Part shown: piece by piece, positions 17,552 to 27,280 of the stretch | How positions within the stretch are numbered: the first letter of the stretch is position 1 | How the letters are laid out: each line of letters begins with the position of its first letter | From: Phycisphaerales bacterium | GTDB lineage: Bacteria; Planctomycetota; Phycisphaerae; Phycisphaerales; SM1A02 | NCBI GenBank assembly: GCA_029245245.1 | Contig: JAQWPT010000004.1 | Location: 1-64,000, forward strand | Reading direction: 5' to 3' | Length of the DNA: 64,000 bases | Notes under the pieces: generated by a model | What the model saw: the letters and a program-made list of their open reading frames with translations, nothing else | Databases searched by the model: none | What the model was told of the DNA's origin: nothing | Made by a program: the position numbers and the translations under genes

Positions 17552-18690
17552 CGTTGGAAGATGGGAAGGTATCGCTTGGGCATCTGGAGAACAATCAGGG
17601 CCATGGAAGAAGCATACGCACCACCGACATGGTGGTCGAGCCAGCCACCATTTGTGGATTGGCGATCAAGCAGATCCCTTCTGACACCGAGCCACCATCG
17701 CTCCCACCTGGATCCACCCGCCATGTACATCGCCTGCACTGCGTAGTACTGTCCGTAGTAGTAGTGGGATTGGCGGACACCTTTTCGACCGGGCATCGCC
17801 GTCTTTTCAAGGTAATCCAGGCCCTGCTCGATCGCAGTACCTCCGTGGATTCCAGAGTAGAACAGGCTGGCGAGACCCGCGGCGGTTCGTGGCCATGCCG
17901 AAGCCCCATCACGTGCCATGTAGCGGAACCCGCCATCTGCGTTCTGGCAATGCTTGACATATTCGATGGCGCGATTGATCGTCGATTCAGGCACCTTGAT
18001 GCCCGCGTTCCGCGCACTGCGCAGGGCCATGACCTCACAGATGGTCACTGAAATATCCGCATCGGATGGGACAGGCTGGTAGCGCCACCCACCCTCATCG
18101 TTCTGGGTCCGCACGATCAATTCCACTGCCTTCTCCAGGGCTGTACGCACACGGGCATCCCGGTCGGTCATGCCGTAGATCTCACCGAGAAACAGTGTTG
18201 CAAATCCATGTCCATACATGGGTCCGTGTGATGTTTCAGCGGCGATCAACCCTGTCTCCGTAGCGTGCTGGAGTATGAAGTCCAGGGCTCGTGTGACATG
18301 TTCACCGTAGGTGCCACGTCCAGGCAGGTGTCCATCGGACATGAAGGCGATGGCAGCAAGTGAAGTGATCCCGACGTGATCGGCAAACCGACCACGGCCA
18401 AACGAACCATTCTCGACCTGTTGGCTCGACAGGTATGCGAGGCCGAGTTTGATGGAGTTGTGAAGATGCTCCGTCATCTCACCGACCACCGGGGCATTCT
18501 CGGCGCCTTCCGGAGCCGGACCGGTTTCATCTGGTACCAACGCGGGATCTGGTTCGTCTGGAGACGGTGGAAGTTGAGGAGCGGGGGCTGGCTCCAACAA
18601 AGGTGTCGCGGGCGAGGGAGTGAGTTCCTGGGCCGACGACATACTGATCACCATGCAGCAGTACAGGAGAGCATGAGGAATGCTATTCAT
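17548..18690 (-). CDS. exported alpha/alpha-toroid (prenyltransferase/squalene oxidase repeat) protein
   Basis: This 380-residue protein has a signal peptide (about 1-20), a Pro-rich low-complexity stretch (about 22-65), and then a toroid of six helical hairpins with QW-like repeats (QQVENGSFGRG, QNDEGGWRYQP, QNADGGFRYMA, QSTNGGWLDHH). These repeats are typical of terpene cyclases and prenyltransferases, and of alpha-2-macroglobulin-like domains. The catalytic DxDD and prenyltransferase zinc ligands are not evident, so it may be a scaffold or binding protein rather than an enzyme. GGGAGG lies six bases before the ATG, inside the preceding coding region, which it overlaps by eight bases. Proteins of this type are regularly found beside BatA/VWA operons in planctomycetes. 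Confidence 0.85.
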   Translation of the reverse strand: MNSIPHALLYCCMVISMSSAQELTPSPATPLLEPAPAPQLPPSPDEPDPALVPDETGPAPEGAENAPVVGEMTEHLHNSIKLGLAYLSSQQVENGSFGRGRFADHVGITSLAAIAFMSDGHLPGRGTYGEHVTRALDFILQHATETGLIAAETSHGPMYGHGFATLFLGEIYGMTDRDARVRTALEKAVELIVRTQNDEGGWRYQPVPSDADISVTICEVMALRSARNAGIKVPESTINRAIEYVKHCQNADGGFRYMARDGASAWPRTAAGLASLFYSGIHGGTAIEQGLDYLEKTAMPGRKGVRQSHYYYGQYYAVQAMYMAGGSRWERWWLGVRRDLLDRQSTNGGWLDHHVGGAYASSMALIVLQMPKRYLPIFQR

Positions 18691-21600
18691 TTCCAGCCTC
18701 CCGCGCCAATCGGCGGTAGTACTCGATGGTCATGCGTTCATACAGTGAGGAGTATGCATCCTGTCGGCCCTGTTGGAGCATTTTGCGGACTCGATCAGGC
18801 AGCGTACCCCATTCGGCATCTGCTTCATCAATGACACCACCCAACATGGGATCCAATCCATCCATGGTGGGGGGTGTTTCTCCGGATTCTCCCTGTTGTT
18901 GTTGTGAACCCTGTTGATCCTGTTGGCCAGCCTGTGGTTCTGATCCAGGCTCAGGGCTGCTGCTGCTGCTGCTGCTGGAAGATTGTTGTTGTTGTTGCTG
19001 CTGTTGTTGTTGCGCCATTTCGATCAGTTGATCCAGGTGGTAGATCACGTCTTCCTGAAGACGTTGGGTCTGTACACCGGTTGAATCAATATCAAGTCGT
19101 CGGGCTGAAGCATGCATGCCCTCGATCGCCCGGGTCAGTGGCTCCAATCCCTCCACGGGATCTTCTGGAATATTCAGCACGGGATCCGTATCCGGCGCAG
19201 GATCCTCTTCGGAATCTAGGCCAAGCAGTTCATCAAGATCTGGCAGATCCTCGTTTTCCGTCTCCGTCCCAGTGCCTTGGTTGAGGGGCATTGCGGAGGG
19301 AGGAACACCTGGTTCAACGGGTGTCGTACTGGTTGGAACACCTGACTCGGCTGCATCCCGCTGCTCCTGCTGCTCCTGCAGGTCCTGAAGCATGTTCAGA
19401 CCCAACTCGGCAAGTGCTGATTGCTGGGTGGCAAGATCACTCATGACTCCTGAACGCAAGTCGCCGAATCGATCTCCTTCGATTTCCATCGCACGTGTTT
19501 CGCCAAGCAGTTCAACCTGCATGCTGCGAAGCAGTTTTATCTCCGCGATGGGGGGGACCAGGCCCTGTTGTTGAGAGGGTGATTCTTCAGATGAACCCCC
19601 TGATCCGGATGTGCCATCCGCAAACCGATCCTCATCTCCACCCTGCTCAAGGGATTCAGCCAGTGATGCAAAATGCTGGAGCATCATCTGCTGGCGATGT
19701 GTAGTCAGGTTGGTGATTCGGCCATCCTTCAGATCCGCGGAGATATCCCGTGACAGTGCATCAAGACGATTGTGAACATGGTGGAAAGTTGCCGACTCAA
19801 GAATTTCCTTGTTTGTTGATGTCAGCTCCAGAAGTGCGATACGAATTTCTTCCTGTGTTCTCGACAACCTGCGTGCCTCGAACCGGGCTCTTCGATCAAG
19901 ATCCTCCAACCCAAGAAGTTCCTCGGTCTGTCCCATGACAACTGATTCCCGCTCCGCAAGGGCCTTGTACAAGGAAGCCAGTTCGTTTCTCGCTCCGGAT
20001 TCCATGTCCTGCCTTGCTTGTTCGGCACGTGCACCGGTTTCTTCGAGAGCGGACTCGAGCAATTGCAATGATCGCTCCTCGTGTCCACGTACAAGATCAG
20101 CAATGATGGGATCAGTACGAAGTCCACTAATGGCTTCAACCTGTTCACCGGCAGCCTGGTCCAATATTCTTGAAATGGATCTGGTCTCTTCTCCGGTTTC
20201 TCGAGCCTGCTTCGAAACAGAAAGCGTATTGGTGCGAAGGCGGATCAACGGGGTGTCCCGACCGGTGAACACCTCATCCTTGATCGCCACATCGAGGCGA
20301 AGGAGTTCTCTCCGCTGAAACTCCACAAGTCGATTGATCGCCTGTTGCAGGGCTTCGAGTTTTCGAACCAGGTCCTTGACATCAACCTTTCGACTTTCAT
20401 CCAACATGCTCTGCATCTGTTGGAGTGTTTCAATTACCTGCTGCTGGGTGCGGGTTGCAGATTGCATGAGTCCGTCTGAAACATCTTCTGAAGCCTCCCG
20501 GATGCGCTCAACAACACGCTCCTCCCTGGCCTTCTCGGCCGCAGCACGCATAGCCTCGGACTGGGTGGGGTTCACATCACTCATTCCACGGGATCGTTCC
20601 ACAAGAGCTTCAAGGAGATCACGAGCCGAGCCAGTCAACTCCAGTTGTTCGCGGGAAACATCCTCGAGCGATTGCTGTTCTTCTTCTCCCATGTTCTCAC
20701 GGGTCAACCCAAGTGTTTCGCGGCCGAGACTGGAGGTCCGGTTCAGAAGATCCCGTTGTTGTTCGATCAACTGTTCGACTTGTCGAGAGACCAACCACGA
20801 TTCTTCATCCTCTCCGAGCATGGATACGAGCTCGCCCAGTTCAAAGCGAACCTCTTCCTGACCCTGCAACACCTGCTCGCGAGCCGGGGAACCGGATTGC
20901 ATCGATTCGACCGCCAGGCTGGATGCTGATGCGGCACGCTCCAGTGATTCAGATGAGAAGGAAAGCAGGGCCTCTATCTGCTGGTCCTGCGATCGGTTCA
21001 TCTCCATTTCGTCCCGGATGGAATCCAACTGCTTGCGTTGATCCTGCAGCGCCCGGCCTATTGCCGCCTGTTCACGCTGGTCACCGGTGGTCCATCCACC
21101 TGAACGGACGATTCGCTGCAACTGGGATTGTCGCTCATCAAGTTCTTTCGCTCGTTGTTGAAGAAGCTTGAAGCGGTTTCGGATCATTGAGAGGAATCGA
21201 GACTCATCAATGATCTGGATTCGCCGGGGCGCGGCATTGGTCACCCGATCTGAACCAAGCTCATCGCGATAGGTGTCCCACACCATTCCCTCGAGCAGCA
21301 ATGTGGTTCCTGGTTCAAGATCCCATGTGGAAAAGTCCAATGTCGCATCCATCGAGTGTCCGGTTGAGGCAGGCTCAAACTCGGATTTCCACTTGTTGGT
21401 TGAGGATATTCCTTCACCATCAACAGTGGTTCGTTCAATCTGAATCCGCATTCGCTCCAACTGGATGTCATCAGAGGCTGTGAGCCTTGTGTTGAGGGAT
21501 GCTCCTGGGAGCAGGGACAGGTCCCGAGTTGGTTCCTCGAAGGCGACTGTGGGCTCCTTGTCAGGGGTCGACTCGATGTACAGACTCCATGGATCCAGTG

Positions 21601-22798
21601 ATTGCAGGCCATCTCCGTCACGAAGTTGCACGACTTGCCTGACCGGGTCGGTGAGCACCCATGACAACTGGAAATGGTGAGGGTCATCGTGGTCTGGATG
21701 AAGTCTTGGTGAAGGAAGGTGTGTCGAGATGACCGTATCGGACAACCATTGTTCCTGGTCCACTGGTTCGATGGGGATTTGGAGTGGATTGTTGGATGTA
21801 ATATCCAGGGTTATCTCTGATCCCTTGAGGATGGTCTCCCCAATGCGGCCACGAAGTACACCACCTTCAAGCAGTGGTATTGAACGTGATTCATGGGTGC
21901 CTGATGTGTATGCGGGTGGTGATATGTGCAGTCTGGCGTCGGTAATTTTCGGGAGATCAACGACCCGGATTTCCTGTGTTGCTGTTGAAGCGTCATCCGT
22001 CCTGAATCTGAACTCGATCAGATCGCCACCTGGATCAAGTACGCGTTCATGAATCCCCGTTCCCTGGTGTGTCAACAACAACGAGTTCCAGCCATCACCA
22101 CCACCGTTTTCGTGAATCTGGTAATCGACCCAGACTGATCCTTCTGGAATCCCAGGTGTGTCATTTCGGGCTCTCATCAACAAAGTGGTACCACGGCCGT
22201 GCACCATGTTCGTTGATGATGGATCCATGAGTGATGAAACAGCGGTTCGTGCCGGCCAACTGGTGTCTGACAGTGGGAGAATGATTCTCGTCAACCCTGT
22301 TGAGGTGGTGCTGGGGATCAGGAATGCTGTCAAGCCAACAAGAGCAAGCAGGATGATTCCACACACGAACCAACTCGTGGCACCTCTTGGTCTGAAAATG
22401 TCACGGGTTGGTATCCGGCGAAGCGCCTCTTCGGCTTCGCTAATACTCGCTCCAGCCATGGGGTGGGGCTCTGCATCGGATTCCATGAATTGGCTTGCTG
22501 AAGCTATTTGGCCATCCGCGTGGTCGTGGTTGTGCTCGATTCGAAGTGCAATATCGGTTCTTGATGGGTTGAACCGGATGGCGGGAAGGAGAACGCGCAC
22601 CAGCAATATTGAAACCAGCAGGATGATCCCCAATAGAAGAAACAACCGGAACCATGGGTCGAAGCGGATGAACCAATCAAACAGCACCACCAGGGTGAGT
22701 GTGATGAGAAACAGGCATGTCAGAACACTTGATCCACGAACAAGCAGCAGCCGCCTGGCTGTTGTTCGAATTCCATCAAGTCGTCGATTCAGGTTCAT
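18683..22798 (-). CDS. giant membrane-anchored coiled-coil protein of the MoxR operon
   Basis: This protein has 1371 residues. Two helices lie near the N-terminus (about 20-65) and one near residues 125-150, followed by an Ig-like, beta-rich extracytoplasmic region (about 180-480). A very long coiled coil (about 500-1150) is rich in Glu, Gln, Arg and Leu, with heptad patterns such as LEALQQAINRLVEFQRRELLRL. A disordered Pro/Glu/Asp part and a Gln-then-Ser homopolymer run (about 1290-1320) follow, before a compact C-terminus (WGTLPDRVRKMLQQG, YYRRLARE) that recurs in planctomycete proteins of this kind. GAGGGTG precedes the chosen ATG at 22798; ATG 22843 is an alternative. The role is unknown; the architecture suggests a structural or tethering element of the envelope operated on by MoxR. 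Confidence 0.85.
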   Translation of the reverse strand: MNLNRRLDGIRTTARRLLLVRGSSVLTCLFLITLTLVVLFDWFIRFDPWFRLFLLLGIILLVSILLVRVLLPAIRFNPSRTDIALRIEHNHDHADGQIASASQFMESDAEPHPMAGASISEAEEALRRIPTRDIFRPRGATSWFVCGIILLALVGLTAFLIPSTTSTGLTRIILPLSDTSWPARTAVSSLMDPSSTNMVHGRGTTLLMRARNDTPGIPEGSVWVDYQIHENGGGDGWNSLLLTHQGTGIHERVLDPGGDLIEFRFRTDDASTATQEIRVVDLPKITDARLHISPPAYTSGTHESRSIPLLEGGVLRGRIGETILKGSEITLDITSNNPLQIPIEPVDQEQWLSDTVISTHLPSPRLHPDHDDPHHFQLSWVLTDPVRQVVQLRDGDGLQSLDPWSLYIESTPDKEPTVAFEEPTRDLSLLPGASLNTRLTASDDIQLERMRIQIERTTVDGEGISSTNKWKSEFEPASTGHSMDATLDFSTWDLEPGTTLLLEGMVWDTYRDELGSDRVTNAAPRRIQIIDESRFLSMIRNRFKLLQQRAKELDERQSQLQRIVRSGGWTTGDQREQAAIGRALQDQRKQLDSIRDEMEMNRSQDQQIEALLSFSSESLERAASASSLAVESMQSGSPAREQVLQGQEEVRFELGELVSMLGEDEESWLVSRQVEQLIEQQRDLLNRTSSLGRETLGLTRENMGEEEQQSLEDVSREQLELTGSARDLLEALVERSRGMSDVNPTQSEAMRAAAEKAREERVVERIREASEDVSDGLMQSATRTQQQVIETLQQMQSMLDESRKVDVKDLVRKLEALQQAINRLVEFQRRELLRLDVAIKDEVFTGRDTPLIRLRTNTLSVSKQARETGEETRSISRILDQAAGEQVEAISGLRTDPIIADLVRGHEERSLQLLESALEETGARAEQARQDMESGARNELASLYKALAERESVVMGQTEELLGLEDLDRRARFEARRLSRTQEEIRIALLELTSTNKEILESATFHHVHNRLDALSRDISADLKDGRITNLTTHRQQMMLQHFASLAESLEQGGDEDRFADGTSGSGGSSEESPSQQQGLVPPIAEIKLLRSMQVELLGETRAMEIEGDRFGDLRSGVMSDLATQQSALAELGLNMLQDLQEQQEQRDAAESGVPTSTTPVEPGVPPSAMPLNQGTGTETENEDLPDLDELLGLDSEEDPAPDTDPVLNIPEDPVEGLEPLTRAIEGMHASARRLDIDSTGVQTQRLQEDVIYHLDQLIEMAQQQQQQQQQQSSSSSSSSSPEPGSEPQAGQQDQQGSQQQQGESGETPPTMDGLDPMLGGVIDEADAEWGTLPDRVRKMLQQGRQDAYSSLYERMTIEYYRRLAREAGNE
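18956..19012. repeat. trinucleotide microsatellite coding for Ser and Gln runs
   Basis: An uninterrupted GCT-type run (18956-18978) is followed after five bases by a TTG/CTG-type run (18983-19012). On the coding (minus) strand they read as ten-odd Gln codons then about ten Ser codons. Copy number in such tracts changes by replication slippage. Confidence 0.8.
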
Positions 22799-22862
22799 TA
22801 CACCCTCATTGTCCATCACGGGAACCGGCTCGACCACCGTCATTCCGTGTTTTTCACCCAAG

Positions 22863-25121
22863 TCATGCCAGACGGAACACCCGACGACCCGACCATTCCA
22901 ACCCAAGCAGAGCTATTGGGACCAACAACAACCAGATGTTGTCCCAGATTGTTTGTTGTTGTGTGTGGATGGTGGTGATTGATCGATCTGGTATGAGGGT
23001 GGGCAGTGTGTCCAGATCACCGGGCTGGATGACCGCTCCACCTGTTTCAGCCGCCAACTCTCGCAGCAACTCGTGGTGTGTGGCGGGGTTTGCCATTTCA
23101 CCTGCGGGATCAATGATTGTCGACTCCCGTGCTGTTCCCTCGCCATGGGTCGGCAACAAGGGGTCCATGGTGAGGCGTCCGGCGGTCATGGGAATCCAGG
23201 TTGCCGACCATGTGTTGTTGTTCGACCCCTCTCGAAGCAGCTCGAGTTGATCAACACCTCCAAATGGGGTGGTCACCTCGACCTGGATGATGTCGCCTGC
23301 CGTGGAAAGAATGGATTCATCAAAGATGTCGACACGGATACGCTGGGGCTCACCAACCTCCACAAGGGGTGGGGATATATCGAGACGAACACCCGTATCA
23401 AGTTGATTCATCCCGTTTCTTGCCAGAGAACGAATAATCTGAATCCAGAACTGCTCATACAGTCGTTCTCCACGACCGTGGCGCCAACGCCAGATTTCGT
23501 CTGTCGCAACATAGATTGATCTACCTGCTCCATATCGCATCGCAAGCAGAATAGGGTGGTCGGAAGACGGGTTTGAATCGGATTCGACAACCGATGCAAG
23601 TACCTGGGCGGTTGGTTTCAGTGATTCAGGTTCGATTCGTTGCATCCAATGGAATGCCGACCACGGAACACCCTTGTTCGAAAGAACTTCTTCCCATGGG
23701 TCCTCTTCCTGATCACCGAATTGAAGAACACCAAGTCGAAGCGCCTCATCGGTCGGTTTCATGTGAACAGGTTGAGTGAATTGTTTTGGCTGGATTGATG
23801 CCTTGAAGGGAAGTGTGTTGGAAAGGGTTGTCGAGTCCCATTTCGCAGGAGTCCATTTTGATCCTCCAACCCAGGCGATTCCCAGTTCACCCTCAACCAC
23901 CAGATCATCGATGATCTCCTGTTGCTCACTTGATAGTGTCGATGCGGGAAGATCACCAATGATGATGACATCAAAATCAAGAAACTCCCTGCGTGTGGAT
24001 GGCAGCCGTGTGATCGGCCGGTTGCCCTCCTGGGCGTAATCCTTGTCGGCAGACAACAACATGATCGAGCTTTCAATCGACTGTTCCCTGATCAGAAGAT
24101 TCTTGAGATACCGGTATTCCCACCTCGGATGTCCCTCCACATAAAGCACCCGGAGGGGTTGATCGGTGAGTTCGATCTGAAGATCCCTGGTGTTGTTCAT
24201 TGAAACAAGGTCTTCTCCACTTGGAACGATTTCAACGATCCAATGTGCGTCTCCCTGGAATTGAGGTTCTCCGACAAGGGTGTATTCAGTTTGATCGATC
24301 TCAATCGGAACACGATCCATGTCCTCACCCGTATCGCGACTCCGGAGAATTATCTCACCACCCTGTTGTTGTGAAGGATCGAAGTTGTGCTCCAGCTCAA
24401 CAACGATCGGTACCTTGTCTCCAATGAACGCGAACCCTGGTGATCGTGTTGATTGGATACCCACATCCACACCACTTCCATCTGATCCAAGCAGTATTGA
24501 GTAGATCGGAATGCCTCTTGATCGAAGATTGGTCGTAAACCCACGCGGAACAGGTTGTGCGGATCGACCATCACTCAGAAGGATGATGGCTGAGGTGGGG
24601 TTCATCGAATTCACTTCGGTAATCTGATTGATGGACAGTGGAATATCCGTGGTTGTCCCACCTGGGGGTGGGAGTGGTTCACCAGACCCGACCTGGTCCT
24701 GGAGTGAAAACCCATATCCATGGAACCCGACCCAATCCACGATTCGGTCCCTGGACACTTCCTCCCATGTTTCACTCATGGCAAGAACATCGGCGAGTTG
24801 CTGGTCCCGTGATACAAGGGCTCCATCAAGTGTGGCGACATCAACAGTGTTCATGGAACTGCTTCGATCCAACAGGACGATGACCTGGTCTTCAACATGG
24901 TCTTTGTGTGATGTCTCGATCACTGGACCGGAAACATAGATAAGCAGAATCACGAGAATCATGAACCGAAATGATCCGAGAACCCACCGGGACCAGGTGG
25001 GAATGACGAGAGATCGATAGACCCACCAGGCCGCCAGAAGACAAAGTCCTATCAGGAACACCCAGACCCACAATGGCCATGGGTGCAGCCAACCCATTTC
25101 CTGTGCAAGTAGTGGAATCAC
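22863..25121 (-). CDS. membrane protein with von Willebrand A domain and glutamine-amidotransferase-like domain
   Basis: This 752-residue protein has two N-terminal helices (about 14-36 and 50-66), a VWA domain (about 78-240) with an intact MIDAS start DRSSS (85-89), and a beta-rich segment. A class-I-glutamine-amidotransferase-like fold (about 330-560) follows, with YVEGHPRWEYRYL and YGAGRSIYVATDE but no catalytic cysteine that I can see. A final helix (about 730-748) ends the protein. This is the usual arrangement of large planctomycete BatA/B-like proteins. The start is GTG: it overlaps the upstream stop (GTGA) and has GGGGAG six bases before it. It probably acts at the extracytoplasmic face with the neighbouring BatA-like protein. 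Confidence 0.88.
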   Translation of the reverse strand: MIPLLAQEMGWLHPWPLWVWVFLIGLCLLAAWWVYRSLVIPTWSRWVLGSFRFMILVILLIYVSGPVIETSHKDHVEDQVIVLLDRSSSMNTVDVATLDGALVSRDQQLADVLAMSETWEEVSRDRIVDWVGFHGYGFSLQDQVGSGEPLPPPGGTTTDIPLSINQITEVNSMNPTSAIILLSDGRSAQPVPRGFTTNLRSRGIPIYSILLGSDGSGVDVGIQSTRSPGFAFIGDKVPIVVELEHNFDPSQQQGGEIILRSRDTGEDMDRVPIEIDQTEYTLVGEPQFQGDAHWIVEIVPSGEDLVSMNNTRDLQIELTDQPLRVLYVEGHPRWEYRYLKNLLIREQSIESSIMLLSADKDYAQEGNRPITRLPSTRREFLDFDVIIIGDLPASTLSSEQQEIIDDLVVEGELGIAWVGGSKWTPAKWDSTTLSNTLPFKASIQPKQFTQPVHMKPTDEALRLGVLQFGDQEEDPWEEVLSNKGVPWSAFHWMQRIEPESLKPTAQVLASVVESDSNPSSDHPILLAMRYGAGRSIYVATDEIWRWRHGRGERLYEQFWIQIIRSLARNGMNQLDTGVRLDISPPLVEVGEPQRIRVDIFDESILSTAGDIIQVEVTTPFGGVDQLELLREGSNNNTWSATWIPMTAGRLTMDPLLPTHGEGTARESTIIDPAGEMANPATHHELLRELAAETGGAVIQPGDLDTLPTLIPDRSITTIHTQQQTIWDNIWLLLVPIALLGLEWSGRRVFRLA

Positions 25122-27280
25122 ATGTGACTCCCCGGGTTGGATTGTGTTGTGGTGTGTGTAAACAAGCGGGAAAGAATGGTTTCAGCGACGATCAGTGCCA
25201 ACAGGAAAAGAAGAAGTGCTCTTGTCAATGAACCCCCAGGTCCGGCGGTCTTCCTGTTTCCATATCCATCCTGAGCCAACTCGATCCAGTGCTCCGGTTC
25301 ACCAAGCAGTGTTGGTATTTCAGAAACATCCGTGACCCCTGTATTCGTAGATCCAGCCCTGATGTTGACTGAAACCGTACCAACCGACTCGCTCATCTTG
25401 TTTTCGATCACCCAATGTCCGGGATGTTGTGGAGTCGATACGGTCTCGTTGGTATCAATGTCAACAGGTATCCGATGACCATCCCCACCAACAAGAGTAG
25501 ACCCGGGAACCTCGAACACATCACCAACAAATCGTTGTCTGTTCATGCGTTGGTTTGAAAGACTGTTTCGGACCAACTCCTGAAACAACGGAACCATCAA
25601 TGGTTTGGTTGGAAGATCGGTCCAGGTTGGATCCATCGGGGTGGTTATGTGGATGACGGTTCCCGGGTTGTCATCACCATGTGCCGACACCACCAGTAAT
25701 GGTGAACCATCCCCAATGGTGAGGAGAATATCCGCACCCGTTGAGGGCACGAGCTCCATGGATTTTTGAACACGGATTGATTCCAGAAGGACGGGAAGAT
25801 CCCCGGCGATTGGTGCGAGGTATTGGCCTGCAACATCTGTTTCTTCAATACCAACGGGCTCGATGAATGTCCGGGTCTCTTTCCCCCAACTCCACGGCAG
25901 TCCAAGATTCCGCTGCAGCGAGGTGGTCCAGTGGTGAATTTCCCTGTCTGCGGGGGGAAGTAGAATTACAATTCCATTCTCTTCGAGAAATTCACCGACG
26001 AGTTCGATGCTCATTTCCTGAAGAAGATCCGGGCGGGTTATGACCAGTACATCCAACTGATCCAGGTCTGAATCGATTATTGCCATCGGGTCCATCACCC
26101 GGGTCTCAAGTGATTCCAAATCACCAGGGTTCAGAGCGAATTTGATCCACCGCGATTGATTTGAATCAATGGATTCATCACCAACGCGATCAAGAATCAA
26201 AAATCGAAGTTGTTCAACGGTATCCATGGTGAGGTACCAGGAGTTGTCGTTCATGTTGGCGTCGACATCGTCAATGGTCACTTTGATTGTTGCTGATTCG
26301 TCGCTGGCAGAATCGATTGGGAGCTGAAGTTCAACCTCGGCCCGTTCTTGTCCTGTCTTCCATTGATATGTTCTGTGGGTTGTCTTTCCGTTCAGTGATG
26401 TCGATATTGATGTCTGCTTCGAAGGAAGTTCCGCCCCATCCCGAACAAGAGATGCCATGGCGGTTCGACCGAGTGAACTCCGCCCGCTTTCTGTTTCGTT
26501 CTTGTCTCGGAGGATGAATCGTCTCAGTGGTTCAACAGATTCGAACCTGGTGTTCTCCAGGTTCGTGATGGTGGGCGTGGAAAACTGGAGTACTGATCCA
26601 GAAGGGGGCTCCAACTCGTATTCCTTCATTTTCCCAAGTGAACCTGAACGAAACGGGCTGAAGATGGTTACCTCATTACGCCCGCCACTGGTTCCATTGG
26701 AAATCACTCCAATGACCTTGTCGAGTGATTTTTTCAGGTCTGATTCGATGAAACGCGACCCCATTGATTCAACATGCAGGGCAGCCTGTTCAAGGTCACC
26801 TGTTGAACGTGGTGTTTTCAGGGGATTGGTTGATGAAACAATCGTGACCAGATCGCCGGGGTTTCCAGAGCGTATGAAATCGGAAGCCTGTTCCTTGAGT
26901 TGTTCGAAATCGGTTTGCCCGTTCGTGGATGTTGTTGTGGTTGAAACGCCATTGTCGATGATGATGTAATGGTGTGTTGAGCCCGAAAACCAGTTTCCGT
27001 CTGCCAGGAGTGGTTGGGCAAGAGCAAATCCGAGAACCAATGGCACAAGACACCGAAGTGTGAGCAGAATCCATTGTTCCATACGGACTCTTCTTCTTCG
27101 TGCCGCCCAGGCCTGGATGACGAACTGCATCGCTGCCCATTCGACAGGCCTTCGTCGTCTCCTGAACAACAGGTGAATAAGCAGGGGCACAAGGATGGCC
27201 AGTGCACCCGCAAAGGCCATCAATGGTGTCGAGATGATGAATCCAACACCAATCTGGTTTGATACCAGGTCAATGAGCAT
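25118..27280 (-). CDS. BatA-like membrane protein
   Basis: This 720-residue protein begins with the BatA N-terminal region: a first helix, then IHLLFRRRRRPVEWAAMQFV and a second helix (about 77-95), the hallmark of aerotolerance-type BatA proteins. The following domain resembles a VWA fold that starts HHYIIIDNGVST; the MIDAS serine motif is degenerate, so metal binding is doubtful. A long beta-rich extracytoplasmic region and a final helix (about 685-706) complete it. It overlaps the DUF58 gene by 11 bases at its start and the VWA gene by 4 bases at its end, and likely forms an envelope complex with both. Confidence 0.87.
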   Translation of the reverse strand: MLIDLVSNQIGVGFIISTPLMAFAGALAILVPLLIHLLFRRRRRPVEWAAMQFVIQAWAARRRRVRMEQWILLTLRCLVPLVLGFALAQPLLADGNWFSGSTHHYIIIDNGVSTTTTSTNGQTDFEQLKEQASDFIRSGNPGDLVTIVSSTNPLKTPRSTGDLEQAALHVESMGSRFIESDLKKSLDKVIGVISNGTSGGRNEVTIFSPFRSGSLGKMKEYELEPPSGSVLQFSTPTITNLENTRFESVEPLRRFILRDKNETESGRSSLGRTAMASLVRDGAELPSKQTSISTSLNGKTTHRTYQWKTGQERAEVELQLPIDSASDESATIKVTIDDVDANMNDNSWYLTMDTVEQLRFLILDRVGDESIDSNQSRWIKFALNPGDLESLETRVMDPMAIIDSDLDQLDVLVITRPDLLQEMSIELVGEFLEENGIVILLPPADREIHHWTTSLQRNLGLPWSWGKETRTFIEPVGIEETDVAGQYLAPIAGDLPVLLESIRVQKSMELVPSTGADILLTIGDGSPLLVVSAHGDDNPGTVIHITTPMDPTWTDLPTKPLMVPLFQELVRNSLSNQRMNRQRFVGDVFEVPGSTLVGGDGHRIPVDIDTNETVSTPQHPGHWVIENKMSESVGTVSVNIRAGSTNTGVTDVSEIPTLLGEPEHWIELAQDGYGNRKTAGPGGSLTRALLLFLLALIVAETILSRLFTHTTTQSNPGSHM

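Noticed and set aside
18956-19012. CRISPR-like repeat
   Set aside because: It is a coding trinucleotide tract without spacers and lies inside an intact reading frame; no cas genes are present.
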